Assembly: GCF_002286935.1 (NCBI RefSeq) | Contig: NZ_MVOH01000017.1 | Span: 170,076-234,075 of the forward strand | DNA: 64,000 bases | Direction: 5' to 3' | Origin: Bifidobacterium criceti | Lineage (GTDB): Bacteria; Actinomycetota; Actinomycetes; Actinomycetales; Bifidobacteriaceae | Shown here: piece by piece, positions 1 to 9,796 of the stretch | How the letters are laid out: each line of letters begins with the position of its first letter | Numbering within the stretch: position 1 is the stretch's first letter | Program-made: the position numbers and the translations under genes | Notes under the pieces: model-generated | Seen by the model: only the letters and a program-made list of their open reading frames with translations | Told to the model about the DNA's origin: nothing | Database searches by the model: none

Positions 1-2
1 GC

Positions 3-965
3 GCATGCTGGGAGCACGCGTCGGCGGCCCGCGGCCTCGAACCGTCCGTCGACGAGACGACCGGCGAGGTCGTCGCCGCGGCATGGAGCCATCAGGGCTT
101 CGAGGACGCATTGTGGGCGCTCGCCCGGCGCGGACGCGTCACGAACTCGTCGTTCCCGGTGGCGCGCGCGGCGGCGACGCGGGGCGCGGCGCACGCGCCC
201 GCACGCCCCGTGCGCCGGCGCCGCATGCGCGCGCACATGGCACGGCCGGCCATGAACGGCGGCCTGTGGTCGCTTGTGCGCGCGGCCGGCGAACCGTGCA
301 CGCCGGAGGAACGCGTCATCGACCTGATCGACGTGCTGCTCGATCGCTACGGCGTGATCACGCAGCCGGTCGTCGACCATGAGGGCGTCCCCGGCGGCTT
401 CTCGGGCCTGTACCCGGTGCTGCGGCGCATGGAGGAGCAGGGCGCGCTAATGCGCGGCATGTTCGTCGACGGCTTCGGGGCGGCGCAGTTCGCGCGGCGC
501 GAGACCGTCGACATGATGCGCGACCTGATCGGGCGGTCGCCGGCCACGGTCGCTCTCGACGCGGTCGATCCGGCCGTCCTCTACGGCATGGCGATCCGCT
601 GGCCCGAGCCGATGCGGATGGCCGGGACGCAGGACGCGGACGGTGCCGACGACGCGGACGATGCGGCGCGTACGGGCGGCGTCAAGCCGACGCGTCGCGC
701 CGGGTCGCTCGTCGTGCTGCGCGGCGGCGACGCGCTGCTGTACGCGACGCCACGCTCGGGACGCCTCGTCATGTTCGACGAACCGATGAGCCTCGCCGAA
801 CGCGCATGCACGGCGCTCGCCGATATGCTGCGGCGCCTGCCGGGAGGGTCGGTCACGTTCCGCGACTGCAACGGCGTGCCGCTCACGGCGCGCCTGCCGG
901 TCACACCGGCGTTGCGCGCCGCCGGATTCGCGCCGTCCCCGCAGGGCATGAAGCTCTACCGGTGA
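3..965 (+). CDS. lhr: ATP-dependent helicase Lhr, C-terminal part (5' end outside window)
   Basis: The open frame enters from the left edge without a start and ends at TGA 963-965, giving about 320 residues. What remains is the C-terminal accessory region of the large DEAD/DEAH helicase Lhr, not the motor. The segment resembling ALW-L---G-VTN (residues about 40-52), the block with YGVITQPVVDHEGVPGGF (about 120-137) and the GLGAAQFA-like stretch are conserved in actinobacterial Lhr. Lhr is a 3'-5' DNA/RNA helicase linked to DNA repair. The Walker motifs would lie upstream of the window. The tail (about 190-220) is Asp/Ala rich and looks like a linker. Family assignment rests on recognised motifs, not a search. 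Confidence 0.8.
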   Translation, partial: ACWEHASAARGLEPSVDETTGEVVAAAWSHQGFEDALWALARRGRVTNSSFPVARAAATRGAAHAPARPVRRRRMRAHMARPAMNGGLWSLVRAAGEPCTPEERVIDLIDVLLDRYGVITQPVVDHEGVPGGFSGLYPVLRRMEEQGALMRGMFVDGFGAAQFARRETVDMMRDLIGRSPATVALDAVDPAVLYGMAIRWPEPMRMAGTQDADGADDADDAARTGGVKPTRRAGSLVVLRGGDALLYATPRSGRLVMFDEPMSLAERACTALADMLRRLPGGSVTFRDCNGVPLTARLPVTPALRAAGFAPSPQGMKLYR

Positions 966-1172
966 GCGCGCGGCGTACGGATAGGACGCGATATCGACGC
1001 TATGAGCAAAAGACGGCCACGTCCCGCCGCATGACGGGCATAGAATGACTGACGTCGTGCCGCCGTTCGTCCCGATATACGGCGGACGGCGCCCCCGCGC
1101 GCCGCCGTGGCGTTCGTGGATTCGCGACAACGGACACTCGCACACGGAGAGGCAAGGGAGGGCGTCTTTCGC

Positions 1173-2132
1173 ATGGACATGCTCATCGCGCTGCTGCCGG
1201 CGCTGTTCCTCGGATCGAACAGCATCATCACCGCGAAGATCGACGGCAAGCCGAGTCAGGGGACATTGGGCACGACGATCGGCGCCGTCATATTCGCCGT
1301 GCTCGTCTCGGTGTTCTACACGGTGCCGAACGCCGGACTGGCCTTCGCGTTCAACCCCAGGATCTGGCTCGTAGGCCTGTGCTCGGGCGTCTTCTGGACG
1401 ATCGGCTCCTTCGGCCAGTTCTCCGCGCTCAAGCCGTTGGGCGTCTCGATGGCGATGCCGATCTCCACGGCCGGCCAGATCGTCGGCAACGCGCTGCTCG
1501 CCGCGATCGTGCTCGGTCAGTGGCGCACGCTCAACGTCTGGGTCATCGGCGTCATCGCGATCGTCCTCGTCACATCCGGCGCCCTGTTGTGCTCGGCGAA
1601 GGACACCGCCGCCGACGCGCGCAGGATCAGCGCGAAGGACATGCGTTTCGGTATGGGCGCGCTGCTGTGCTCGACGATCGGCTTCATGCTGTACTTCATC
1701 TTCCCGAATCTGCTGCACCATACCGGATTCATCTCCGACGCCATCTACGATGCGCCGAGTGGCAACGGACTCTATTACATGGCCGCCGTCATCCTGCCGC
1801 AGTCGATCGGGCAGATCCTCGCGGCACTCGCGATCGTCAACTTCGTCGAACGCGACCGCACGCTCATCGTGCACCGCAAGACGGCGCTCAACATCATCAC
1901 CGGCCTGCTGTGGGCGGTCGGCAACATGCTCATCTTCGTGTCCGCGGCGAACCCGCACGTCGGGCAGGCGATCGCGACGACGTTCTCGCAGCTCGGCGTC
2001 ATCGTCTCCACCTACGGCGGCATCGTCGTGCTGCACGAACACAAGACGAAACGCCAGATGGTCGGGATCCTGTTCGGCACGCTGCTCATCGTCGCCGGCG
2101 CCGTGCTGATGGGGCTGTACACGACGACCTGA
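1173..2132 (+). CDS. GRP/RhaT-type sugar uptake permease (GlcU-like)
   Basis: The 319-residue protein is almost entirely hydrophobic, with about ten membrane segments and a PALFLGSNSIITAKI N-terminus followed by an FGQFSALKPLGVS motif, typical of the glucose/ribose porter (GRP) branch of the drug/metabolite transporter superfamily. It probably imports a monosaccharide by proton symport; the substrate cannot be read from sequence. I chose ATG 1173 because AGGCAAGGGAGG lies just upstream; a longer frame from 1107 has no SD and adds a hydrophilic leader. The gene stands alone and converges on parC. The EHKTKRQM motif between the last two helices is also typical of the family. Confidence 0.8.
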   Translation: MDMLIALLPALFLGSNSIITAKIDGKPSQGTLGTTIGAVIFAVLVSVFYTVPNAGLAFAFNPRIWLVGLCSGVFWTIGSFGQFSALKPLGVSMAMPISTAGQIVGNALLAAIVLGQWRTLNVWVIGVIAIVLVTSGALLCSAKDTAADARRISAKDMRFGMGALLCSTIGFMLYFIFPNLLHHTGFISDAIYDAPSGNGLYYMAAVILPQSIGQILAALAIVNFVERDRTLIVHRKTALNIITGLLWAVGNMLIFVSAANPHVGQAIATTFSQLGVIVSTYGGIVVLHEHKTKRQMVGILFGTLLIVAGAVLMGLYTTT

Positions 2133-2195
2133 GGACGCCCGTTCGCCGACGCGCGCCGCGGGGGAGGCCGCGGGCGACCATGGAGCGCGCATCCG

Positions 2196-2348
2196 GCACC
2201 CGGGATGTTCGTGCAGGCCTCCGTTTGCGAACGTCCCAGGTGCGTCCCCGGACCGATGAGTTCGCGGGGGCGCCCGTTCGCGAACATGACGCGCGCGGTG
2301 TGCACCCGGGACGTTCGCGACGACGATCGTTTGCGAACGTCCCGGGTG
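2196..2348. repeat. Paired inverted repeats between convergent genes
   Basis: Two related palindromes lie between the sugar permease and parC. Copy 1 has arms 2196-2211 and 2228-2243 with two mismatches. Copy 2 has perfect 16-bp arms 2303-2318 and 2333-2348 built on CACCCGGGACGTTCGC, with a 14-nt loop; it ends 3 bp before the parC stop. A third GTTCGCG/CGCGAAC pair (2260-2266, 2279-2285) sits between them. The position fits bidirectional termination, but the repeated GTTCGC...GCGAAC core suggests a dispersed intergenic repeat rather than one terminator. Confidence 0.7.
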
Positions 2349-2350
2349 TC

Positions 2351-5020
2351 CTATGCGACGTAACCGATCGCGGAGGACAGTTCGCTGCCGGAACCGTCAC
2401 GGCGCATGTCCGGGGCCGGCAGCGCGACGATATGCCCCGACTCGGTGTACGCGACGAGCGGCCAAGCGCCCACATACGCGCGGATCAGCGTGTTCTGCCC
2501 CTTGAGGAAACGTTGCGAGCGCACACCGCCCGTGCCGCGGCCCTTCGTCGGGTAGAGCTCGAGCGGTGAGACCTTCGCCGATCCGGTGTCAGTGCCGAGC
2601 AGCGACGCGCCGTCGCCGGCCACCGTGAGCACGACCGCGCCGTGCGCGGGCGACGTCGAGCCGTCCTCCCGCTCCTCGGCGTCCGTCCACTCCAGTTCGT
2701 CCTCGTGCACGACGGCGAAGGCGAGCGCCTCGCAGCCGTCGGCGAGACGGATGCCCGCCATGCCCGCCGCGGTGCGCCCCTGCGGGCGCACATGCTTCGC
2801 GTCGAATATGAGCAATGACGAATCGGTCGAGACGAACACGAGCCGGCTGCCGTCGGGCGCCTCGCGCGCCGCGAGCAGCTCGTCGCCGTCCTTGAGATCG
2901 ATGATGCCCCACGAATCCATCGTCGTCGGCGACTCCCTGTTCCATCGTTTGACGACACCGTTCCGTGTGCCGAGCGCGAGTGGCGCGGCTTGCGCATCCT
3001 TGTCCTTCGGCAATGCGACGACGGCGATGACACGTTCGCCGTCGACCGGTTCGGTGTGCTGCGTCGCCGCGACGAGTTCGCGCGCGTCGATGCCGGCGGA
3101 CAGGTCGAGCGGAGCGTCCGCGGCGACATGGGGCAGCTCGACGGCGTGCGCGAGCACGAAGCGTCCCGCCGACGTGACGATGCCGTAGTCGGCGCGCGTG
3201 CTCGTTTCGATCATCGACGTGATGCAGCCGTCGCCGCCGGCCGTCGTCTCCGGCGTGCGAGCCGCCCAGACCCCGGCCGCCGACGGATCGAGGCGCGCGA
3301 TCCGTCCGGCCGCGCTCAGCGCGACGACGCACGGCTCGTCCTCGATCTGCAGCGCGCTCGCCGCATCGGCGCTCGCGGCGCCCTTGCGCGCGGCCGCCAC
3401 GTCCGCCGCGGCCTCGGAGACCTGTTCGACGTGGCGCGCCGCGTTGAGCGCGAACTCGTTGAGCGTGCCGTCGGCGCCGCGCGCCGTGACCGGCGTGAGC
3501 CTGCCGTCGGCGTCCGCGTCGAGCAGCACGGTGCGCCGCGGCGTGCCGTAGGCGGCGACGGTCTCGTCCATTTCGCGTTCGACGACCCCGTCGAGCGCCT
3601 CGTCGGATGCGAGGATCGCCTCAAGCGCGTCGATCGCGGCGCGCAGCTCGTCGCGTTCCGATTCGAGTTCGATGCGGCTCATCTTCGTGAGCCTGCGCAG
3701 CCGCAGGTCGAGGATGTACTGCGCCTGCACATCGTCGAGGTCGAAGACGGCGATGAGTTTCGTCTTCGCCGCATCCGCATCGTCGGATGAGCGGATGACC
3801 TGGATGACCTCGTCGATGTCGACGAGCGCGAGCAGGAGGCCTTCGACGAGGTGCAGCCGTTCGAGCGCCTTGCGGCGGCGGTATTCGCTGCGCCGGCGGA
3901 TGACGCCACGCCGGTGGCCGATCCACACGTCGAGCATCTCACGCAAGCCCATCGTATGCGGACGCCCGTCGACGAGCGCGACGTTGTTGATCGTGAAGTT
4001 CTCCTGGAGCGGCGTGTGCTTGAACAGTTGGGACAGCACGGCGTCGGGGTCGAATCCGGTCTTGAGTTCGATGACGATGCGTGTGCCGTTGTGCCGGTCC
4101 GTCAGGTCGATCGCGTTCGAGATGCCCTCGAGCTTGTGGTTCTTGACGCCTTCCGAGATGCGTTCGAGCACGCGTTCGGGGCCGACCATGTACGGCAGTT
4201 CGGTGACGACGATCGCTTTCTTGCGTGCGGTGACGTTCTCTACATGCGTCGCCGAACGCGTCGTCAGCGATCCGCGGCCGCCCGCATACGCTTCGCGGAT
4301 GCCTTCGCGGCCGATGATGATGCCGCCTCCCGGCCAGTCGGGGCCCGGCAGGTACGCCATCAGGTCGTCGAGCGTCGCGTCCGGGTGTCGCATGACATGC
4401 TTCGCGGCGGCGACGACCTCGCCAAGGTTGTGCGTCGCCATATTCGTCGCCATGCCGACGGCGATGCCCGAGGCGCCGTTGACGAGCAGGTTCGGGATCG
4501 CCGCGGGCAGCACTTCGGGTTCCTTGAGCTTGTTGTCGTAGTTCGGCGCGAAATCGACCGTGTCCTCGCCGATGTCCGCGTTCATGCCGAGCGCGGCCGG
4601 AGCGAGGCGCGCCTCGGTGTAGCGGGAGGCGGCGGGGCCGTCGTCGAGCGAGCCGAAGTTGCCGTGGCCGTCCACGAGCGGCAGGCGCATCGCGAACGGC
4701 TGCGCGAGGCGCACCATTGCCTCGTAGATCGCGGAGTCGCCGTGCGGATGCAGTTTGCCCATGACTTCGCCGACGACGCGCGCCGATTTCATGTACGGAC
4801 GCGTCGGCAGCAGGTTCATCTCGCCCATCTGGTAGATGATGCGCCGTTGCACCGGCTTGAGTCCGTCACGTGCGTCGGGCAATGCGCGCGCGTAGATGAC
4901 CGAATAGGCGTATTCGAGGAACGATGTGCTCATCTCCTCGCCGAGCGGCGTCTCGACGATGTGTTCCTTGACCGTGCGCGGATCATAGGACGCTGCAGGC
5001 GACTTGCGACGCGAAACCAT
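2351..5020 (-). CDS. parC: DNA topoisomerase IV/gyrase-like subunit A (ParC)
   Basis: This is the DNA breakage-reunion subunit of a type IIA topoisomerase. Counting from the upstream ATG at 5023, the VQRRIIY motif lies at about 58-64, the quinolone-region [10 protein letters not shown] at 92-101 (Ser97 and Glu101 match GyrA Ser83/Asp87) and the catalytic Tyr135 is in ASRYTE. The C-terminal half is the DNA-wrapping beta-pinwheel region and carries alanine-rich inserts around 520-560. Length (about 890 aa) fits ParC/GyrA. Two adjacent ATGs are possible; 5020 has the better spacing from GGGAGTC. I call it ParC rather than GyrA because gyrA normally lies beside gyrB near dnaA, which is not here; a ParE partner is not in the window. 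Confidence 0.88.
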   Translation of the reverse strand: MVSRRKSPAASYDPRTVKEHIVETPLGEEMSTSFLEYAYSVIYARALPDARDGLKPVQRRIIYQMGEMNLLPTRPYMKSARVVGEVMGKLHPHGDSAIYEAMVRLAQPFAMRLPLVDGHGNFGSLDDGPAASRYTEARLAPAALGMNADIGEDTVDFAPNYDNKLKEPEVLPAAIPNLLVNGASGIAVGMATNMATHNLGEVVAAAKHVMRHPDATLDDLMAYLPGPDWPGGGIIIGREGIREAYAGGRGSLTTRSATHVENVTARKKAIVVTELPYMVGPERVLERISEGVKNHKLEGISNAIDLTDRHNGTRIVIELKTGFDPDAVLSQLFKHTPLQENFTINNVALVDGRPHTMGLREMLDVWIGHRRGVIRRRSEYRRRKALERLHLVEGLLLALVDIDEVIQVIRSSDDADAAKTKLIAVFDLDDVQAQYILDLRLRRLTKMSRIELESERDELRAAIDALEAILASDEALDGVVEREMDETVAAYGTPRRTVLLDADADGRLTPVTARGADGTLNEFALNAARHVEQVSEAAADVAAARKGAASADAASALQIEDEPCVVALSAAGRIARLDPSAAGVWAARTPETTAGGDGCITSMIETSTRADYGIVTSAGRFVLAHAVELPHVAADAPLDLSAGIDARELVAATQHTEPVDGERVIAVVALPKDKDAQAAPLALGTRNGVVKRWNRESPTTMDSWGIIDLKDGDELLAAREAPDGSRLVFVSTDSSLLIFDAKHVRPQGRTAAGMAGIRLADGCEALAFAVVHEDELEWTDAEEREDGSTSPAHGAVVLTVAGDGASLLGTDTGSAKVSPLELYPTKGRGTGGVRSQRFLKGQNTLIRAYVGAWPLVAYTESGHIVALPAPDMRRDGSGSELSSAIGYVA

Positions 5021-5177
5021 CATTGACTCCCTACATATGACTCAAGAACCGTACCATTCTAGCAAGTGGGTGGATGCACCGGCGGCATCGCCGGCTGCCG
5101 CTACACTGGCAACGAGGGGCGTGTGCCGTGTCGTGGGTGGGACATGTCCGAGGAGAGCACAAGAAGGAACACCGACG

Positions 5178-7205
5178 ATGACAGGTACCGTCATGCCGCC
5201 GCAAGGGCCCGGGGCCCCCAGGCGAGACCAGCAGACCAATCCGGCGCGATGGGCGAATCCGCCCCAGCCGTCGGCACCCCAGCGGGCGAATGCCTCGATG
5301 ATGCCGCCGGCCCCGCGAACCGGCGCGTCCGTGCCGGCCGGGCAGGCACCGCAGCCAGTGCCACAGCCTTCCACCATGCGCATGCCACAGCGGCAGGCGG
5401 CTGCGCCCGCCACATCGCCGCAGATGCCGGCCCCCTTGCAACAGCGCCCCGCATCGGACCAGACGCGCACGTTCTTCGGCGGTGTCCATTTCGGTCCCGA
5501 GACGGTCGTCGTCATCGAGGACGGCGACGCGAGCGTCTACCCGCTCGCCGGGCATGAGGTCTGGGCGCTCGGCCGCGCGATGAGCCAGGAACCGGGCGTG
5601 CCAACGCTGCGCGTGCGCTCAAGCATCGTCAGCTCGCACCACGGGCGCTTCGTGCTCGACTCAGGACGCTGGTTCTACCAATCGCAGCACACGACGAACC
5701 CGACCTACATCAACGGCATGCAGCTGCAGCCCGACACACGTTACGCGCTCAACGACGGCGACCTCATCCGCATCGACGGCGCACTCGACAACCCCGACGC
5801 ACAGGGCGTCATCATCGTCTTCACCGTCGACCAGAACCTCGGATTGTGGAAATCGTACCGTCTGCCGCGTCAGGAAGGACGCACGACATACATCGGACGC
5901 GCCGACGCGCCCGATACGATCGTGCAGAACGTCCCCTACGTCTCGCGTAGGCATGCGCGCATCGACTATATCCGCGGCCACTATGTGATACGCGACATCA
6001 GAAGCCGCATCGGCACCTATATCGACGGACAGCCGTTGCGCGGCGCGCACACGTTGCGCGAGAAGGACGTCATCGCGATCGGCGACTGCCGGTTCTATTT
6101 CACGAAAGGCACGATCGTCTACGACAAGCGCGTCGGCGCGGGCGCGATAGCGGCCGCGAAGCCGACGCCCGCACCGTCGATCGCGGTGCCGGCCGCGGTG
6201 CCCGCGCACGCGGTGCCGCTCGCACCGCGCGTCACGACGACGCTCGGCAAAGCGGGCGCCGCACCAGTCGCGGGCATCTCGGTGCCCGTGCAGGCAGCGG
6301 CGGCGCAACCAATCATGCTCGATGTGCAGATCGACGACAAAACGGTCGGCGGACGGCACCCGAAGACGCTGCTCAAGGACATCCATTTCCAGATCCCACA
6401 GCACAGCCTCGTCGCGATCATCGGCACGTCCGGCGCAGGCAAGACGCTGCTGCTCAACTGCCTGTCCGGCAAGGACACGCTCTACAACGGGCATACGCTC
6501 TACAAGAACCAGGAGGACCTGCGCGCGCATTACAAGAACCTCGGACCGATGATCGGCTATGTGCAGCAAAGCAACGTGTTCCTCCAGGAACTCACCGTGT
6601 TCGAGGAGATCTATTCGTCTGCGAAACTGCGCATGGCCGAGGATTCGTCACGTGCGGAAATCAAGGAGCAGGTCGACTCGGTACTCCACAAGCTCGATAT
6701 CTATGCGCTCAAGGATTCGCCGATCAAGAAACTTTCGGGCGGCCAGAAACGACGTGTGAGCGTCGCGCGGGAACTCGTCGGATACAAGCCCGTCCTGTGC
6801 CTCGACGAGCCCGACGCAGGTCTGAGCTACATCGACAAGGACAAACTCTTCACGAAACTGAGGGACATCGTCCACCCGCCATTCCCACAGGACGGCCGTG
6901 CCGGTGGTGACGGTTCGGAACGTGTGCTGTCGATCATCATGGTCATCCATGAAATCGACATGCTTGAGATGTTCGACGAAGTCATCGTCGTCGCCTCTCC
7001 GAAGGCGAAGGACCCCGGGATGCGCAACCCGGGGCGCCTCGCGTTCGCCGGTTCGCCGCACGACGCGCTCGCGCATTTCGGGGACGCGAAGGACTTCCGC
7101 GAGATGTTCAAGAACCTCAACGGACAGATAAGCGACCCCGACCATATCACGTTCGAACCATACGAAGTGCCGGGGCTCGCGCCGCAGCGCGCGGTCGGCA
7201 AATGA
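5178..7205 (+). CDS. FHA-domain ABC transporter ATPase
   Basis: This 675-residue protein has a Pro/Gln-rich disordered start (1-95), a first FHA-like domain (about 105-215), a second FHA domain (about 225-315, with GRADAPDTIV and VSRRHARI), an Ala/Pro linker, then an ABCG-type ATPase. Walker A is GTSGAGKT (416-423), the signature LSGGQKRR (519-526), Walker B VLCLDEPDAG (539-548) and the switch His591. The layout resembles mycobacterial Rv1747, in which FHA domains bind phosphothreonine and regulate export. The start ATG 5178 has AGAAGGAAC upstream. The membrane partner is the next gene, 28 bp downstream. The substrate is unknown. Confidence 0.82.
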   Translation: MTGTVMPPQGPGAPRRDQQTNPARWANPPQPSAPQRANASMMPPAPRTGASVPAGQAPQPVPQPSTMRMPQRQAAAPATSPQMPAPLQQRPASDQTRTFFGGVHFGPETVVVIEDGDASVYPLAGHEVWALGRAMSQEPGVPTLRVRSSIVSSHHGRFVLDSGRWFYQSQHTTNPTYINGMQLQPDTRYALNDGDLIRIDGALDNPDAQGVIIVFTVDQNLGLWKSYRLPRQEGRTTYIGRADAPDTIVQNVPYVSRRHARIDYIRGHYVIRDIRSRIGTYIDGQPLRGAHTLREKDVIAIGDCRFYFTKGTIVYDKRVGAGAIAAAKPTPAPSIAVPAAVPAHAVPLAPRVTTTLGKAGAAPVAGISVPVQAAAAQPIMLDVQIDDKTVGGRHPKTLLKDIHFQIPQHSLVAIIGTSGAGKTLLLNCLSGKDTLYNGHTLYKNQEDLRAHYKNLGPMIGYVQQSNVFLQELTVFEEIYSSAKLRMAEDSSRAEIKEQVDSVLHKLDIYALKDSPIKKLSGGQKRRVSVARELVGYKPVLCLDEPDAGLSYIDKDKLFTKLRDIVHPPFPQDGRAGGDGSERVLSIIMVIHEIDMLEMFDEVIVVASPKAKDPGMRNPGRLAFAGSPHDALAHFGDAKDFREMFKNLNGQISDPDHITFEPYEVPGLAPQRAVGK

Positions 7206-7233
7206 CCGAGGACAGGGAAGAGGGGAGAAGACG

Positions 7234-8394
7234 ATGAAGATGGTGCTCAGGCAGTTCGCGAACTGTTTGGACGTCGCGTGCAAACTGCTGTTCCGCGGAG
7301 GCAAAAGCCTCATCATCATGATGATGTTCCCGATCGCGGGTGTCGCGATCGTCATCGCCGTTGCAGGAGACAACGTCTACCATCTGCAGACGGCGACGAA
7401 ATCGGTCGCGTTCCTGCTCATGTGCACATGCATATGGGGAGGTCTGTTCAACTCGGTGCAGGTCGTCGTCAAACAACGCACCGTCCTGCAGGCGGACCTC
7501 GCGGCGGGCCTCTACCCGTTCGCGTTCATGCTCGCGAACGCGATCGTGCAGTTTCTGTTGTGCGCGTTCCAAAGCGCCGTCCTATGCCTGTGTTTCCCCG
7601 GCATCGCGCTCGTCTACGATGCGCGGCCGCCATCCTCGGGCGCGCTCATCGGCGGCGCCGGCGGCGTGTACTGGGAGTACTACATCACATTCCTGCTGCT
7701 GTTCTACGCATCCGACGCGCTTGGCATGGTCATCTCCACGCTGATGAAAAGCGCCGAGACGGCGACATCGGTCACACCGTACATCCTCATCGTCGAACTC
7801 GTGTTCTGCGGCATGCTCTTCGAACTCAAAGGCATCCTCAACAAGATCTCGTACGGCATGATCAGCCGTTGGGGCATGGAGGCGCTCGGCACGACGAGCG
7901 ACCTCAACTGCCTGCCGCTCAAGGACCCGAAGGACGAGGACGCGAACTCGTCATCCGGTGGCGCGACGGGGGCGGGTGCGGACGCGTCACCGTCACCTTC
8001 CGCAGCCGAGGGTGCCGACGGTACAGAAGGTGCAGAAGGTACTGATGGAATCGATCGTGCCGATGTTCCTTCCACTGATGCCTCCATCGATCCGTCCGCC
8101 GACCCGTCCGCATTGGGTGACGCGAACGCCGACGCCGCCGCAGGTGCCGCTGATCCTTCCGCGCTCGCGGCCGCGAAACCCGAACTGCCCGACGACCTGT
8201 CCTATTGCCCGTCCGGCATGAAGGACGAGATGCTCGACGGCGGCGGCTTCAAATACAGCGACGATTACCTCTACAACGACTGGCATATCGCGAAGGCGTG
8301 GATCATCCTCGGCTGCACGGCGGTCGCGCTCTTCATCGTCGCCGACATACTCGTCCACCGCTTCAAGAACACGAACAACCTCGGCAGGGAGTGA
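7234..8394 (+). CDS. ABC-2 type permease partner of the FHA-ABC ATPase
   Basis: The 386-residue protein has a cluster of membrane helices in residues 15-220 and one C-terminal helix (about 350-372), the half-permease arrangement of ABCG/ABC-2 exporters. It follows the FHA-ABC ATPase by 28 bp with GAGGGGAGAAG before the ATG, so the pair is almost certainly one transporter. The unusual part is a long Ser/Gly/Ala/Asp segment (about 236-320) with EGTEGAEGTDG-like low-complexity repeats before the final helix. It should lie outside the membrane in the loop preceding the last helix. The exported substrate cannot be deduced. Confidence 0.75.
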   Translation: MKMVLRQFANCLDVACKLLFRGGKSLIIMMMFPIAGVAIVIAVAGDNVYHLQTATKSVAFLLMCTCIWGGLFNSVQVVVKQRTVLQADLAAGLYPFAFMLANAIVQFLLCAFQSAVLCLCFPGIALVYDARPPSSGALIGGAGGVYWEYYITFLLLFYASDALGMVISTLMKSAETATSVTPYILIVELVFCGMLFELKGILNKISYGMISRWGMEALGTTSDLNCLPLKDPKDEDANSSSGGATGAGADASPSPSAAEGADGTEGAEGTDGIDRADVPSTDASIDPSADPSALGDANADAAAGAADPSALAAAKPELPDDLSYCPSGMKDEMLDGGGFKYSDDYLYNDWHIAKAWIILGCTAVALFIVADILVHRFKNTNNLGRE

Positions 8395-8431
8395 TCGCCG
8401 ACACATCCCCGCGTCCATCAACCGCGGTTGA

Positions 8432-9709
8432 ATGGAGGCCATGAGCTTGGATGTTCCGGATATCGCGACCCTGTTGCAATTCGTGCCGACCACGCAGTAC
8501 GGGGACACGATCGACAACGCGCGCGCATGCGACGTGCCCGCGCCATTCACGCCGGCCGACACGGCGCCGCGCGGAGGGGCGCTCCACCTGTCGTCGGTGC
8601 TGCCCGCGTTGTCCGCGGCGATCGGCGCCCCTGTGACGACGGACGTCCACCGTGACCCATCGGCGCTCGCGACCGCGCTCGGCATACCGTCGGCGCGCGC
8701 GGCGATCGTCGTGCTCATCGACGGATTGGGGTTCTGGAACCTCAAGATGAGCCTCGGACACGCGCCATACATGCGCGCACTGTTGCGCGACGGGACGAAC
8801 GACCGTCCGATCTCGACATGCTCACCGAGCACGACGACGGCCGCGATGGCGACGTTCGGCACCGGCACATGCCCAGGGCTGACGTCAATGACGGGCTACA
8901 CGCAGCGCAACCCGCTGACCGACGAGATCTGCCAGCTCATCCAGTTCCGCGGCGCGCCGCATCCCGAGGACCTCCAACGCGTCCCGACGGTCTTCGAAAC
9001 GCTCGCTGCACAAGGCCTGCGCGTCACGAGCGTCGGCCTGACGCGCTTCATGGCGTCGCCGCTCACGCGCGCCGCGCTGCGTGGCGCGCAGTACATCGGC
9101 AAGGACAATCCGCTCGCACGCGTGCGCGCCGCAGCCGAAAGCGCGAAGGAACCAGGGCTCACGTACCTGTACATGCGCGACGTCGACAAGACCGGCCACG
9201 CCGAAGGATGGCGCTCCGAAGCGTGGACGACGACGCTCGAGAGGATCGACGGCCAGCTGGAGACGTTGCGCAGGCTCGCGCCGCACGGCACCGCGATCGT
9301 CATCGTCGCCGACCACGGCATGGTCGCTGCCGATCCCACACGACAGATCGACGTTGCGAAGGAAGCGCAGCTCATGCAGGACGTCACGATGATCGGCGGC
9401 GAGCCACGCTCGGTCATGGTGTACGCCGACGAAGGCTCCGACGTCGACGCGCTCGCGGCACGCTGGCGCACAAGGCTCGACGGCCTCGCATGGGTGCGCA
9501 CGAAGGACGAGGCAATCGACGCGGGCCTCTATGGGCCGGTCAGTGACGACACACGTGACGTGCTCGGCGACCTCATCGTCGAGGCGGCGGACACGGTGAC
9601 CCTCGTCGATTCGCGTACGCAGACCGAGGGGGCGATGGCGATGCCGGGCGTGCACGGTTCACAGACGATGCTCGAAATGGACATCCCATGCCTCATCGAT
9701 CTCGTGTGA
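8432..9709 (+). CDS. Alkaline-phosphatase-superfamily hydrolase (nucleotide pyrophosphatase/phosphodiesterase type)
   Basis: The fold is recognisable from its metal-binding motifs in order: VVLIDGLGFWN (about 94-104), the nucleophile region CSPSTTTAAMATFGTGT, MRDVDKTGHAEG, VIVADHGMV and a C-terminal GVHGS. This family hydrolyses phosphodiester or phosphoanhydride bonds; the natural substrate is not evident. There is no signal peptide, so it should be cytoplasmic. The reported ATG at 8432 is the outermost. The only good SD, GGAGG at 8434-8438, is best spaced for a TTG at 8447 (8-nt spacer), which would shorten the protein by five residues. The gene lies 37 bp after the permease and converges on sepH. 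Confidence 0.78.
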   Translation: MEAMSLDVPDIATLLQFVPTTQYGDTIDNARACDVPAPFTPADTAPRGGALHLSSVLPALSAAIGAPVTTDVHRDPSALATALGIPSARAAIVVLIDGLGFWNLKMSLGHAPYMRALLRDGTNDRPISTCSPSTTTAAMATFGTGTCPGLTSMTGYTQRNPLTDEICQLIQFRGAPHPEDLQRVPTVFETLAAQGLRVTSVGLTRFMASPLTRAALRGAQYIGKDNPLARVRAAAESAKEPGLTYLYMRDVDKTGHAEGWRSEAWTTTLERIDGQLETLRRLAPHGTAIVIVADHGMVAADPTRQIDVAKEAQLMQDVTMIGGEPRSVMVYADEGSDVDALAARWRTRLDGLAWVRTKDEAIDAGLYGPVSDDTRDVLGDLIVEAADTVTLVDSRTQTEGAMAMPGVHGSQTMLEMDIPCLIDLV

Positions 9710-9732
9710 GGCGTCAGGAATCGGGGAGGCGG

Positions 9733-9796
9733 CGGTTCGGCTACGCCTTTGGCTTGCCGCAGTGCCGTCCGGTTCGGCTACGCCTTTGGCTTGCCG
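9733..9796. repeat. 27-bp direct repeat at the 3' end of sepH
   Basis: Positions 9733-9759 and 9770-9796 are identical over 27 bp with a 37-bp period. The second copy contains the last codons of sepH (FGKPKA) and its stop; the first copy repeats the same codons and stop just downstream. It looks like a tandem duplication of the gene's end. Confidence 0.85.

Noticed and set aside
447..2192. Long minus-strand frame (581 codons) opposite the helicase end and sugar permease
   Set aside because: Arg/Asp/His-rich composition typical of antisense frames in GC-rich DNA, no SD, and both plus-strand genes are well supported.
8041..8180. Repeat array in the permease gene
   Set aside because: Degenerate low-complexity codons for Gly/Asp/Ala/Glu, not a regular repeat or CRISPR; no CRISPR array was found anywhere in the window.
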